Both the position numbers and the translations under genes were made by a program. Shown piece after piece: positions 1-9,065 of a stretch of 64,000 bases of DNA. Positions within the stretch are counted from its first letter, which is position 1; every line of letters begins with the position of its first letter. Below the pieces are notes generated by a model. That model did not search any database. It worked only from the letters and a program-made list of their open reading frames with translations, and was not told the origin of the DNA. Source of the DNA: Leisingera aquimarina DSM 24565 (GTDB taxonomy: Bacteria; Pseudomonadota; Alphaproteobacteria; Rhodobacterales; Rhodobacteraceae); NCBI RefSeq assembly GCF_000473165.1, contig NZ_KI421504.1:3262094-3326093 (forward strand), written 5' to 3'.

Positions 1-1148
1 CCAAGGTGACCGTGCCCGGTCGCATAAAACAGACCCGGTGTTTTGGCCGAGGCCGACATCACGGGAATGGTGTCCGGGAAAGCCGGGCGGTGTCCCATCC
101 ACTCGGTGAAATCTTCGACCTTCAGGTTCGGCAACGCCTCGCGGGCGCGCCTCACGGTAATTTTCGCGCGCCGATAGTCCGGGGCTGCATCCAGCCCGGC
201 CATTTCAACCGTGCCACCCACCCGGATGCCATCTGCTGTTGGGCTGACCATGAAGGCCTTGGCCGGCCAGATGATGGAATGCGCCATCTCGATCCCCGGC
301 GCCATGATCTGAGTATGATAGCCGCGTTCCGTTTCCAGCGGCATCAGCTCACCCAGCAGCTTGGACAGCCGCGCCGTAAAAGCCCCGGCGCTGAGGACCA
401 CCTCATCTGCTCTCAAGACCCCCGCGCCCAAACGGACCCCGGTGATCCGCTCGTCGCGTTCAAATCCGGTGACATCAGCCCGGCGCACCACCCCGCCAAA
501 CCCCTCGAACCGCTCGACAAGGCGCAAAACGATCTTCTGCGGATCAGCCACGGTCCGATTGTTCGGCAACAAGACAGCCTTGGTGATTTTCTGGGTGATT
601 TCCCGCTCCAACGCACGGATCGCGGGTGCATCCAGCACATCGTAGTCGAATCCGAACCGGTCCAGCATGTCGATGCGCTCACGGTCCGCCTGGAATTCCG
701 CTTCATTGGCGTAAAGCGACAGACACCCTGCATTCGACATTTGATCGACGATCCCGATCTCGCGCATCAGCGCCTGCGTGTCCGCCAGCGCGTGCTCACA
801 AAGGGCCGCCCCGGCCGCCTCCAATCTGCGCACCGCCGAAGGACGGCTGGCCGCCAGAAACCGCAGAAACCACGGGATCAGGCGCGGCATATAGCGCGGG
901 CTGACCCAGATTGGGCCTTCTGGGTCCATCATCCAGCCCGGGATCTGTTTCCAGGTCGAGGGGCGCGCGACTGGCATGAACTCGGTCACCGCAATCGACG
1001 CCATGTTTCCGAAAGATGCGCCAGAGCCGGGAGCATCCCGGTCGATCAGGGTAACGGAACGGCCCCGTTTTTGCAGATCATAGGCGATGGCGGCGCCGAT
1101 CACCCCTGCACCGATGACAATTGTGGATGTCGATTGCGATGTGCTCAT
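1..1148 (-). CDS. FAD-dependent D-amino-acid dehydrogenase-like protein (partial, C-terminus off window)
   Basis: This reading frame stays open from the ATG at 1148 to the left edge, so about 382 residues are visible and only the last few tens are missing. The N-terminus (residues 9-20, IVIGAGVIGAAI) is a GxGxxG dinucleotide-binding fold followed by an acidic residue at the end of strand 2 (TLIDRD), as in the DAO/DadA flavoprotein family. The visible end reads ATGHGHLG, typical of the FAD-contacting C-terminal region. Family members oxidise D-amino acids, D-hydroxyproline or related amines at the membrane. It is the last visible gene of a leftward run with a DHDPS-family lyase, a second flavoprotein and an SDR, which suggests catabolism of an amino acid or imino acid. 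The exact substrate cannot be read from the sequence. Confidence 0.8.
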   Translation of the reverse strand, partial: MSTSQSTSTIVIGAGVIGAAIAYDLQKRGRSVTLIDRDAPGSGASFGNMASIAVTEFMPVARPSTWKQIPGWMMDPEGPIWVSPRYMPRLIPWFLRFLAASRPSAVRRLEAAGAALCEHALADTQALMREIGIVDQMSNAGCLSLYANEAEFQADRERIDMLDRFGFDYDVLDAPAIRALEREITQKITKAVLLPNNRTVADPQKIVLRLVERFEGFGGVVRRADVTGFERDERITGVRLGAGVLRADEVVLSAGAFTARLSKLLGELMPLETERGYHTQIMAPGIEMAHSIIWPAKAFMVSPTADGIRVGGTVEMAGLDAAPDYRRAKITVRRAREALPNLKVEDFTEWMGHRPAFPDTIPVMSASAKTPGLFYATGHGHL

Positions 1149-1206
1149 GACGCGCACCTTGTAAGTGGGGTCCGAGAGCCACCGAAGCAGCTCCCGGAGC
1201 TTCGGA

Positions 1207-2097
1207 TCACATAGCCTGGATCGGTGCCAGCGCCTCTTTCAGCGCGGCCTTTTCTTCGTCGGTCAGCGGACCCAAGGGGGCACGGCATTCGCCGACCGGC
1301 AGCCCCTGAAGCTCGCAGCCATATTTGATCTTCTGCACGAACTTGCCGCTTTCGAGGATATTCATCGCCCGGTAGAGCTTGGCCATGATCTCCTTGGCCC
1401 TGGCCAATTCCCCTGCCTTGTAGGTGCGGTCCAGATCACAGCAGGCCTGAGCCAGGAAGTTCGAGGGGCCACAAATCCAGCTGTCTGCCCCCCAGAACAT
1501 GAAGTCCAGCGCGATGTCGTCCGAGCCCGAGATCAGCTGGATCTTGCCCTCGTAACGGGTAGAAATGTCGATGGCGCGTTGCAGCACACCCGAGCTTTCC
1601 TTGATCCCGATGACGCGTGGGTTGTCGGCAAAGTGATCCATCAACTCGAACGAAATATCCGACCCATCCTTGGCCGGGTAGCTGTAGAGCACCAGGTTCA
1701 CGTCGACCTCGGCCAGCACGGTTTCATAGTGCTTGATCAGTTCGTCCTGGGTTGGGCGGGTGTAGAAGGGCGGCGCCAGCAACACGTTGTCATAGCCGAT
1801 TTCCTTGGCCATGGCGGTCTGCTCGATCACCTCGCGGGTGGCGGGCGCGTTGGTTCCGGCGATCAGGATCTCATCGTCATTGGCGAAATCCTTGACGAAT
1901 TGCAGAACCTGACGGCGCTCTTCGGTCGACTGGCTGAAGTATTCACCCGTCGATCCGTTCGGCACCCAGCCGGTCACACCGGCCTCGCGGAAATGGGTCA
2001 GCAGGTTTTCAAAAGCCTCAAAATCGATCTTGTTGTCGGTATCGAACGGAGTAACCAGAGCGGGCATCACGCCCGAGAGTTTCACGTTGAAGGACAT
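1207..2097 (-). CDS. Dihydrodipicolinate synthase/N-acetylneuraminate lyase family protein
   Basis: This is a 296-residue class I aldolase-type TIM barrel protein. The signature near residue 48 (NGSTGE), Tyr138, and Lys166 in GIKESSG (the Schiff-base lysine) have the family spacing, 28 residues from Tyr to Lys as in DapA. The ATG at 2097 has AAAGGAAA a few bases upstream. True DapA is usually encoded elsewhere, and here the gene sits between two amine/amino-acid flavoprotein genes on the same strand. A catabolic lyase or deaminase is therefore more likely than lysine synthesis. One family example is 1-pyrroline-4-hydroxy-2-carboxylate deaminase of hydroxyproline breakdown. That role is inference from neighbours; no epimerase or semialdehyde dehydrogenase is visible in the window. 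Confidence 0.82.
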   Translation of the reverse strand: MSFNVKLSGVMPALVTPFDTDNKIDFEAFENLLTHFREAGVTGWVPNGSTGEYFSQSTEERRQVLQFVKDFANDDEILIAGTNAPATREVIEQTAMAKEIGYDNVLLAPPFYTRPTQDELIKHYETVLAEVDVNLVLYSYPAKDGSDISFELMDHFADNPRVIGIKESSGVLQRAIDISTRYEGKIQLISGSDDIALDFMFWGADSWICGPSNFLAQACCDLDRTYKAGELARAKEIMAKLYRAMNILESGKFVQKIKYGCELQGLPVGECRAPLGPLTDEEKAALKEALAPIQAM

Positions 2098-2155
2098 TGG
2101 TGTTTCCTTTGTTCAGAGAATGGCCAACCCGCTCAGGCGAACTGGCCGATCACAA

Positions 2156-3406
2156 TCAGATGACGGCGCGCTCGATCACGCGTTCACCTTTGGCAAAGCG
2201 CTCATAGAGGAATGGCGACAGATCCATCGAGCGAAACTCGCCATAGATGATCTGTTCGGCCACACCGCGACCCACCGCGGGTCCCTGTTGCGAGCCATGC
2301 CCCGAGGACCCGTTAGTAAAGTGGAAATTCGACACCTCGTCATGTGGACCGATCACCACGTTGTAGTCGAAGGTGTTGAAGTCATAGTGCCCCATCCAGA
2401 AGTCGATGATTTCCACATCTTTGAACTGCGGGATGCGGTTCGAGATGATCGGGTGCACCTTGTCTTCCCAGATGGTTTCCTCGGCCGAAAAATCGTTGAC
2501 GTCGACAGTTGCGTCTTCCCCCAGCGGCGGGCAGCCAACAAGGTAATCGTCGCCAAACTGCCGAAAATGCACGCCTGTTGGGTCGATGGTCAGCGGCAGG
2601 TCGCGGTCAAGCGGTTCCTTGGCGCGGAAGATGAATGTGTAACGCCGCTTAGATTGGATATCGAGGTCCACCCCGGCCATATCGGCAACCACTCCGGCAC
2701 GCGTACCGGCGGCATTGACAATGGCACCGGCGTCAATTGTCTCACCCGTGGCAAGGGTTACGCCGGTTACCCTGTCGCCTTCACGGCCAATCGCGGAGAC
2801 CGTGTTCTGCGCATAGTCGACGCCCAGTTCGACCGACTTCTTGATCAGCCATTCGACCATCAGAGGTGCGTTGTAATACCCCTCGTCAACGGTGTTCAGA
2901 CTGCCCGCCTCGATGTCATCGAGCTTGTAGAAAGGATAGGCAGCCGAAATTTCGTCGGGTGTGACCATGCTGGTGCCCGCCCCGCATTCTTTCTGGACGC
3001 TTTGGTCGCGTTTCAGGACCTTGGTCAGATCGGCATTGTCGGACAGATAGAGATACCCAAAGTTGCGAATGCTCAGTTCAGGCACTTTTGGATCGCCACC
3101 GAGGTTTTCCCGGAAGTTGCGCACGAACTCTGCCGCATATTGACCAATCTTAACATTGATCGGGTTGGCGAATTGCTGGCGCATGCAGTTGTTCGATGCT
3201 CCGGTCTGCGCCTTCGAGAAAGTCGGATCGGGCTCGACCACCAGAACCTTACCCTTGAAATCGGGGTTCGAGGCAAGGAACCAGGCAGTGCAGGCCCCCA
3301 TGGTGGCGCCACCGATGATGACAACGTCATAGGCGTCATGTTTCGGGGTTGCGGAAAACACAGGGAGATCCATCTCCCATGAGGAGTCTTTCGAAGTCGG
3401 TTTCAT
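2156..3406 (-). CDS. FAD-dependent oxidoreductase, DAO/sarcosine oxidase-like
   Basis: The 416-residue product has a dinucleotide-binding motif at about residues 28-45 (VVIIGGATMGACTAWFLA), an acidic strand-2 end (VVEPDP), and a C-terminal FAD segment (FTNGSSGHGSQQGPAVGR). This is the pattern of DAO-family dehydrogenases and oxidases acting on secondary or tertiary amines such as sarcosine or dimethylglycine. The 25 residues before the fold are longer than usual. It lies 29 bases downstream of the SDR gene and 58 bases upstream of the DHDPS-family gene, probably in one transcript. It is the second flavoprotein of the cluster and differs clearly from the DadA-like one, so the two probably act on different intermediates. 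Substrate unknown. Confidence 0.8.
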   Translation of the reverse strand: MKPTSKDSSWEMDLPVFSATPKHDAYDVVIIGGATMGACTAWFLASNPDFKGKVLVVEPDPTFSKAQTGASNNCMRQQFANPINVKIGQYAAEFVRNFRENLGGDPKVPELSIRNFGYLYLSDNADLTKVLKRDQSVQKECGAGTSMVTPDEISAAYPFYKLDDIEAGSLNTVDEGYYNAPLMVEWLIKKSVELGVDYAQNTVSAIGREGDRVTGVTLATGETIDAGAIVNAAGTRAGVVADMAGVDLDIQSKRRYTFIFRAKEPLDRDLPLTIDPTGVHFRQFGDDYLVGCPPLGEDATVDVNDFSAEETIWEDKVHPIISNRIPQFKDVEIIDFWMGHYDFNTFDYNVVIGPHDEVSNFHFTNGSSGHGSQQGPAVGRGVAEQIIYGEFRSMDLSPFLYERFAKGERVIERAVI

Positions 3407-3435
3407 GATTTTGTCTTTCGTTGCTGCAGGCCGGA

Positions 3436-4143
3436 TCAGACCGAGCGGGTGATGCCGCCGTCGACGCGGATATTTTGACCGGTGATATAGGCGCCGCCTT
3501 CCGAGGCGAGGAAGCCAACCGTGGCCGCGATCTCGTCATAGGATTTTCCGTAGCGTTCCATCGGGATCTTCGCCAGGAAGTCCGGATTTTCCGGTAGGCT
3601 GTCGATAAAGCCCGGCAGAACGTTGTTCATACGCACGTTATCCGCGGCGTATTTGTCCGAGAACAGTTTGGTGTAGGCGGCCAGACCGGCCCGCATCACG
3701 CCGGAGGTCGGGAAAACCGCGTCGGGTTCGAAGGCCGCGAAGGTCGAGATGTTGATGATCGTGCCGGATTTCTGTTCGATCATGATAGGAGCAACGATCC
3801 GCGCGGCGCGCACGGAGTTCAGGAAGTAGACCTCCATACCCTCGTGCCAATCTTCATCGCTGATTTCGAGAACAGGTGCCCGGGGACCATGACCGGCCGA
3901 ATTCACCAGCACATCCACGCGGCCCCATTTTTCCATGACTGCATCGACCAGTTTTTGCATGTCTGCGCTGGACTTGTTGGTGCCGGTGACACCGATGCCA
4001 CCCAGCTCAGCCGCCAGCGCCTCGCCCTTGCCCGACGATGACAGTATGGCGACGTTGAAGCCGTCGGCTGCAAGACGACGCGCACTATCTGCCCCCATGC
4101 CGCTGCCACCACCCATGATGATTGCCACTTTCTTGTCAGCCAT
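3436..4143 (-). CDS. Short-chain dehydrogenase/reductase with a non-canonical active site
   Basis: I chose the ATG at 4143 (235 residues) because GGAGACGG lies just upstream; an in-frame start 42 bases further upstream lacks this. The cofactor motif GGGSGMG (residues 11-17), NSAG (81-84), Asn109 and Ser133 (INIS) follow the classical SDR plan, and the end VDGGITRSV is typical. The catalytic YxxxK is missing: the expected site, 13-18 residues after Ser133, reads TSGVMR, giving Ser147 and Arg151 where Tyr and Lys are expected. The protein may bind NAD(P) but use a different mechanism, or be a divergent SDR subgroup. It is the first gene of the leftward catabolic run and is divergent from a LysR gene. 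Confidence 0.83.
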   Translation of the reverse strand: MADKKVAIIMGGGSGMGADSARRLAADGFNVAILSSSGKGEALAAELGGIGVTGTNKSSADMQKLVDAVMEKWGRVDVLVNSAGHGPRAPVLEISDEDWHEGMEVYFLNSVRAARIVAPIMIEQKSGTIINISTFAAFEPDAVFPTSGVMRAGLAAYTKLFSDKYAADNVRMNNVLPGFIDSLPENPDFLAKIPMERYGKSYDEIAATVGFLASEGGAYITGQNIRVDGGITRSV

Positions 4144-4266
4144 TTTTCCGTCTCCGTGATGTCTATGTTGCCGATCTGGATCCAAAATGGCGCTCTTTCG
4201 GGTGTTTGACTAATCAGTAATTCTGCTTTAACCCTGTAGAAATTCTACCTCCTTAGGCAAGATCTG

Positions 4267-5139
4267 ATGCGCAAATTCCCCCCATTGAACTCGTTGAAAG
4301 CTTTTGAGGCTTCGGGGCGTCACCTGAACTTCAGGCTTGCTGCCGAAGAGCTTGGCGTCACGCAAGGTGCCGTCGCCCAACAAGTACGTGCACTCGAAGA
4401 GTTGTTGAAAATCAAACTGTTTGAGAGGCGGGCACGAGGGCTATCCCTGACGGACGAAGGTCGGAAATACCTTCCGCCGATCCGCCGTGCCTTTGACATG
4501 ATGGCCGAGGCGACCGGCAACCTGTCGCCGCAAGACGCCGTGGTAACGATCAGTTCTACCCCATCCTTTGCCACACGATGGCTGGTGCCAAAGCTGGGAG
4601 AATTTGCCCAGGATCACCCTGACATCCGCGTTCGCCTGGATGCATCGAACGCCCTTGCGAATTTTCAGACCGACGGGGTCGACATTGCGATCCGGCAGGG
4701 CAAACCGCCCTTTGGGCCGGGGCTTGTGGCCGAGCCGCTTTTCGCCGCCGAACTGGTCGCTGTTTGCCACCCGGATCTTGCCACAGGTCCGAACCCGATC
4801 CGGTCACCAAAAGACCTGTTCAACCACGTGTTGCTTGAGGACACGCATGGCCAATGGCCTCTCTTCCTTGAAGCTGCCCTTGGAGAATTGCCGGTGTCGG
4901 ACATGAAAACCATGGCATTCAGCCAGACATCTCTGGCTATTGATGCGGCAATAGCCGGTCAGGGCGTTGCACTGGCCAACCGCGAGTTCGTGGAAGGCGA
5001 CCTTCAGGCCAATCTCCTTTGCCAGCCCTTTGCATTCTCGACGAAAACCTCGGAAGGGTACTATGTGGTCGCTCCCCGTGAACCACGAAATCCAATGATC
5101 GTTGCAACTGTCAGAGAATGGCTGACTGATCAGGCATAG
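4267..5139 (+). CDS. LysR-family transcriptional regulator (GcvA-like)
   Basis: This is a 290-residue LysR regulator. The N-terminal winged helix-turn-helix (PPLNSLKAFEASGRHLNF, then AAEELGVTQGAVAQQVRALE) is of the GcvA subgroup, in which Ala replaces the more common Ser in the recognition helix. The effector domain begins near residue 95 (VTISSTPSFATRWLVPKL). The gene is divergent from the SDR gene with a 123-bp shared intergenic region, the usual LysR arrangement, so it most likely controls the leftward cluster of SDR, two flavoproteins and DHDPS-family lyase in response to a pathway compound. The intergenic region is clearly richer in A+T than its surroundings. Confidence 0.9.
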   Translation: MRKFPPLNSLKAFEASGRHLNFRLAAEELGVTQGAVAQQVRALEELLKIKLFERRARGLSLTDEGRKYLPPIRRAFDMMAEATGNLSPQDAVVTISSTPSFATRWLVPKLGEFAQDHPDIRVRLDASNALANFQTDGVDIAIRQGKPPFGPGLVAEPLFAAELVAVCHPDLATGPNPIRSPKDLFNHVLLEDTHGQWPLFLEAALGELPVSDMKTMAFSQTSLAIDAAIAGQGVALANREFVEGDLQANLLCQPFAFSTKTSEGYYVVAPREPRNPMIVATVREWLTDQA

Positions 5140-5353
5140 CCCAAAAGGAAAAACTGGAGAAAGCGCCTTGGTCTACCAACGGGTTTTTGGCTTCGGCTTT
5201 GGTAAGTGATTGAAACCGACCACTCGAACTGTTCGCACAAAGGGTAATGCAGCCCGCGTTTTTGTCATGCAGACTCCCGAAATGCTGCAGGTTCACGAGC
5301 GGCATTGCGAAAGCTTCACGATTGCCTTGACCGTCGAGCCGAAAAGCGGCTCT

Positions 5354-5375
5354 GGGCCGTCCTGAAAGACGGCCC
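5354..5375. terminator. Hairpin between convergent genes
   Basis: GGGCCGTC and GACGGCCC form a perfect 8-bp stem around a 6-base loop (CTGAAA). It lies in the roughly 300-bp stretch (5140-5441) between the convergent LysR and ProC-like genes, which otherwise shows no convincing gene. There is no T-run, so a rho-independent role is plausible but not certain. Confidence 0.5.
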
Positions 5376-5441
5376 ATGCTATTAGGCTTCAACGGCTTTC
5401 CGAGCGCCACGCGTTCGAAAATTTGCGCGCACTTCCATCCT

Positions 5442-6203
5442 TCAGCTCTCACCTGAAAGACGTTTGCCAAGATCGTCCAGGCCACGTTTGGCAGCCGCGA
5501 ATGCGCCGTCACATTCCATCTGTTCCCGGAACTGTCGGTTGAGACCGCCTGGTGTGTTCAGCGCCTCGATCAACTCGGGTAGGACCTTACGGGCGTCCAT
5601 TGGTTTGGCCATCAGTGATCCACCAACCAGCAGACGCAGGAACTGTTCAGATCCGTGATAATCACCGGTCCGCGTCGCCAACCAGTCAACGGCAGTCGCC
5701 AAGAGCTTGACTATGGGTGACAGAACGGCTTGTGCGGCGAGGAAGTCATTAAGCGCGGCCTCGCTCGCCACGGACACCACGGTGTTGGAGGCGCCAAAAA
5801 TCGCGTCAATGGTATCCGACTGCGGATAGGTGAGCACCGGCGAATTGCCTTCAGCAATCGACGGAAAGGGGATCATGATCGCCTCGAATTCGGCGGGCGC
5901 AATCAGCTTTTTGATTTCATCCGTCTCGATGCCTACCATGAAAGAGATGACCTTTTGCCCCGCGCGAAACGAGAGTGGGGCCAATGCGCCGGGCGCGGTT
6001 TCTGCTGTCGTGCCCAAAAATACGACTTCGGCATGATCCACAATCGCCTGCATATCAGCCACGGACACATTCCCATGCGCCGCCGCCAAGGCCGAAGAAC
6101 GTGTGGTGCTGCGTTCGCTGATCCAGAGATCATGCCCATCCGCGACACAGCCCTGCGCCACGGCGCTGGCGATACTGCCAAACCCAAGAAAACCAAGCTT
6201 CAT
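5442..6203 (-). CDS. Pyrroline-5-carboxylate reductase-like NAD(P)-binding protein
   Basis: The start at 6203 (253 residues) is chosen because it puts KLGFLGFGSIASAVAQG, a GxGxxA/G Rossmann motif, at the N-terminus and has AAGGATC just upstream. A longer in-frame start exists 45 bases further up. The C-terminal helix region (SLMAKPMD, LNTPGGLNRQ) resembles the SPGGT dimerisation/active-site segment of ProC. ProC-family enzymes reduce pyrroline carboxylates with NADPH. The divergent sequence and placement near an OYE-type reductase and flavoprotein amino-acid genes suggest a catabolic relative rather than the housekeeping ProC. It is transcribed leftwards with the OYE gene, which ends 159 bases upstream. 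Confidence 0.75.
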   Translation of the reverse strand: MKLGFLGFGSIASAVAQGCVADGHDLWISERSTTRSSALAAAHGNVSVADMQAIVDHAEVVFLGTTAETAPGALAPLSFRAGQKVISFMVGIETDEIKKLIAPAEFEAIMIPFPSIAEGNSPVLTYPQSDTIDAIFGASNTVVSVASEAALNDFLAAQAVLSPIVKLLATAVDWLATRTGDYHGSEQFLRLLVGGSLMAKPMDARKVLPELIEALNTPGGLNRQFREQMECDGAFAAAKRGLDDLGKRLSGES

Positions 6204-6362
6204 TGTCAAAGATCCTTCATCAATCGCCGCGTAAAGTACTCGCTGCATGGGTTTGCGGGCGGTGGTGGCATCGCCAAGGCGACACCTGCCTTAGCCCATT
6301 CGGGGTGATAGGCGCGAGAAGGGTCTTTTGGCTAACCGTTCTCGGGACAAGCGGACGCGTCC

Positions 6363-7454
6363 TCAGGCGCCCACGAAGAACCCGTAATTTTCTGCAAGGA
6401 CGTGCCGCGTTTCGACGCCGAGTTCCTTTGCGGCAGTGAAAGCCCAATGGGGATTGCGCATCATTTCCCGGCCCACGAGAACGATGTCTGCTTTTCCTGC
6501 GGTGATGATCTCGTTCGCTTGCTCCGCCCGCGTGATCGCCCCGACAGCCATGGTGGGCATCATAGCAAGCTTGCGCACCTCGCCGGCCATATCCGGCTGC
6601 TCCGGTGTTCGCCCGTTGATCGCCCCTCGGGCCTCGGGCACGGCTCCCCCCGCCGAGCAGTCCAGGATATCGACCCCGCGCTCTTTCAGCCAACCGCCGA
6701 TTTCAGCCATATCTTCGACGGTCAGCCCGTCGGGGGCAAAGTCGTCGACCGATAGCCGGACCGCGAGAACGCGATCTGCCGGCCAGACCTCCCGGACTTT
6801 TTCAACAGTTTCGAGCAGGAAACGCGCGCGGTTTTGCGGCGAGCCGCCATATTCGTCGGTGCGCGTATTCACAAGCGGCGTCAGGAACGAATGGAGCAGA
6901 TAGCCATGGGCGCAATGCACTTCGAGCAGCTGATAACCCGCGTCGCACGCCAGCTTGGCGGCATTCACGAATTGTCCTTGAATTTCCTGGATCTCAGAAA
7001 CAGTCAGTGCTTTGGGCTGGCGCCAAAGCCGTTGCTCCGTTGGATCGAACCGCTCCGAAGTCGGGCTTACTGGACTCCACCCGCCGTTCTCATCGGAGAT
7101 GTGATTGCCGCCATCAAGCGCAGTCGCCGCGCTACCTTTTCGGCCGGAATGAGAGATCTGGATGCCCGCCACTGCCCCATGGGCGTTAAGGAAGGACACA
7201 ATCTGCGAAACTTTTTCGGCTTGTGCGTCATTCCAGAGGCCCGCGCAGCCGTTTGATATGCGACCCGTGGGTGACACAGCAGTGCATTCCGCCATCACCA
7301 AACCCGCACCACCCACAGCTCGCGCCCCGAGATGTACCAAATGCCAATCTGTGGCGGCGCCCTCCACGGACGCGTACTGGCACATCGGAGACATCCCGAT
7401 ACGGTTCTTGAAGGTGACGTTATTGATCACTAATGGAGAGAAAAGATCTGGCAT
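6363..7454 (-). CDS. NADH:flavin oxidoreductase, old yellow enzyme (YqjM) class
   Basis: This is a 363-residue FMN-dependent ene-reductase. Features of the YqjM-like class are SPMCQY (Cys25, the flavin-tuning cysteine), the substrate-binding segment HCAHGYLLHSFLTPLVN, the EYGG motif with Arg after it, and a C-terminal phosphate-binding region (ADIVLVGREMMRNP). The ATG at 7454 has GAGGTGG directly upstream; a GTG two codons earlier is less likely. Such enzymes reduce activated C=C bonds of enones or act in oxidative stress. It is divergent from a LysR-type regulator 88 bp away, which probably controls it and perhaps the ProC-like gene downstream. Confidence 0.9.
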   Translation of the reverse strand: MPDLFSPLVINNVTFKNRIGMSPMCQYASVEGAATDWHLVHLGARAVGGAGLVMAECTAVSPTGRISNGCAGLWNDAQAEKVSQIVSFLNAHGAVAGIQISHSGRKGSAATALDGGNHISDENGGWSPVSPTSERFDPTEQRLWRQPKALTVSEIQEIQGQFVNAAKLACDAGYQLLEVHCAHGYLLHSFLTPLVNTRTDEYGGSPQNRARFLLETVEKVREVWPADRVLAVRLSVDDFAPDGLTVEDMAEIGGWLKERGVDILDCSAGGAVPEARGAINGRTPEQPDMAGEVRKLAMMPTMAVGAITRAEQANEIITAGKADIVLVGREMMRNPHWAFTAAKELGVETRHVLAENYGFFVGA

Positions 7455-7542
7455 GGCCACCTCATTCGATTTTCAGCACAAACGAATGCAAAACCGCGAT
7501 TCAGGCAAGACAAGAATTTTTCAAGATGTATAATTTCAGATT

Positions 7543-8409
7543 ATGAATGAATCTGACCTTCCATCCATGACATCCATTCGGACCTTTGTCCTGTTTGCTG
7601 AGCATGGCAGCGTATCCGGGGCGGCAAGGGCCATGAACGTCACCCAACCGGCAGTCACGCAACAAGTGCGCGCACTTGAGCGGCATCTGGGGATCAAGCT
7701 GGTTAAACGCCATAGGCGCGGAGTGCTGTTGACGGATGACGGACAAGTTCTTGCCCAGTACCTGCGAAGGGGCTTTGGCGAGATACGCAAGGGTGTCCGC
7801 GCCGTCATGGCGAACAAAGCTCCGAAAGCGATACGGGTCACGACATCTCCCAGCTTTGCCGCGTATTGGCTTGTTCCCCGCGTTACATCCTTTCAGGCGG
7901 CGCATCCCGGCGTGAGTGTTCAGCTTGACTTGAGCGCAGAGACGCGCGCGCTCGAAGACACCGGGTTTGATGTTGCCATAAGGTATTGCCGCGATCAGGA
8001 CTTGCCACCGGGGGTATCGCCGCTTTTTGAAGTCGCCCTTAATGTCATGTGCCACAAAGATTTGGCACCGGCAAAGCCTTGGACACATGAAAAGCTGCAA
8101 GCATTGCCCTGGTTGCAGGAGCTTGGCGTATCGGATGTCAAAAACTGGTTTGTGCGTCACGGCATGAGCGATTCTATTCCTGAACAGATTTCCGAGATGC
8201 CCGGCAACCTGATCATCGAGGCCGTCCGCCGTGGGGAAGCCGTGGCCTATTCCGTGTGTGACTGGGTCTCATCGGATTTGGAAAGCGGCGAGTTGGTGGA
8301 AATCTGGCCAAGCCGAGAAAAGGGCTTCTATTACGCGGTCACTGAAAGCGGCAGTCCAGCTCTCGAGCGATTCTTAGACTGGTTGGTCAAGGAGGCGGGC
8401 GGGCACTGA
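7543..8409 (+). CDS. LysR-family transcriptional regulator (GcvA-like)
   Basis: The 288-residue protein has an N-terminal winged HTH (SIRTFVLFAEHGSVSGAA, then AMNVTQPAVTQQVRALE) and a LysR substrate-binding domain from about residue 95 (IRVTTSPSFAAYWLVPRV). It shares its overall plan with the regulator at 4267-5139, including TSPSFA.YWLVPR versus SSTPSFATRWLVPK, so both belong to the GcvA-like group. Divergent placement next to the OYE reductase gene suggests it regulates that gene. An alternative start at Met9 is possible. Downstream of this gene the base composition drops and gene structure decays. Confidence 0.9.
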   Translation: MNESDLPSMTSIRTFVLFAEHGSVSGAARAMNVTQPAVTQQVRALERHLGIKLVKRHRRGVLLTDDGQVLAQYLRRGFGEIRKGVRAVMANKAPKAIRVTTSPSFAAYWLVPRVTSFQAAHPGVSVQLDLSAETRALEDTGFDVAIRYCRDQDLPPGVSPLFEVALNVMCHKDLAPAKPWTHEKLQALPWLQELGVSDVKNWFVRHGMSDSIPEQISEMPGNLIIEAVRRGEAVAYSVCDWVSSDLESGELVEIWPSREKGFYYAVTESGSPALERFLDWLVKEAGGH

Positions 8410-8691
8410 GCGCGCACCGGCGGCTAAGACGAACTCGCGCAAATCAAGTTTTTTTATCGTGGAGGAGCATTGATGCATGCGCTAACGGAACACTGGTTGG
8501 CCAAGGTAAGTTCACGCTCATGACACCAGAAAGCCGTCTGCTTGCGGAAGTTCGCACCAAAAGGAAACGGTTGATCTGTCCGCACCGCGTTAGATCGCAT
8601 GTCTCTTAATTTCTCAGAAGCTGCGAATGTCGGCAATGACGGGCCGCACCGCAGCATTCGAGTTGGCCGGTCTATGGCATGTATGGGCCGC

Positions 8692-9065
8692 TCACGGCAT
8701 TTGTGAGGAAGGGCGGATAGTGTAAATTCGCTGCAGGCGCGAACCTGAACAATGTGACTTCGGATAGCAGACGGCTTTGATGCTGTAACCGCCCCCCGAC
8801 GGCATCGACGTGCCAAGGTGGGATCGCAACAATCCATATTGGTAAATCGCCGCCGTTAAACAGTTTCCGTCAATACGACGATGACGCCCCTGAATCCCGG
8901 AATTTCGTGCCTCAAGCTCCTTCAGCGAACCTTGGAAAAATCGGTCCAAGAATTCGAAGGCATCATTGGGGAAGTCATCCTCGTCCGCCTTGGTGAATTC
9001 CTTTCGAAGACGCATGTTCGATGACCTGGGCAACTCAGCCGCGACCGCTGGTTCATGGCCATCAG
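8692..9065 (-). pseudogene. Protein fragment of unknown family, decayed
   Basis: On the minus strand a coding-like stretch reads HEPAVAAELPRSSNMR, then FLDRFFQGSLKELEAR and GRHRRIDGNCLTAAIY before degrading into unlikely sequence and stopping at 8692. No good start codon or ribosome-binding site is present, and it abuts the hsdR remnant in a different frame. This suggests a large deletion that fused two unrelated gene remnants. I do not recognise the family with confidence. The stretch 8410-8691 between the LysR stop and this fragment shows nothing I can support. Confidence 0.4.
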
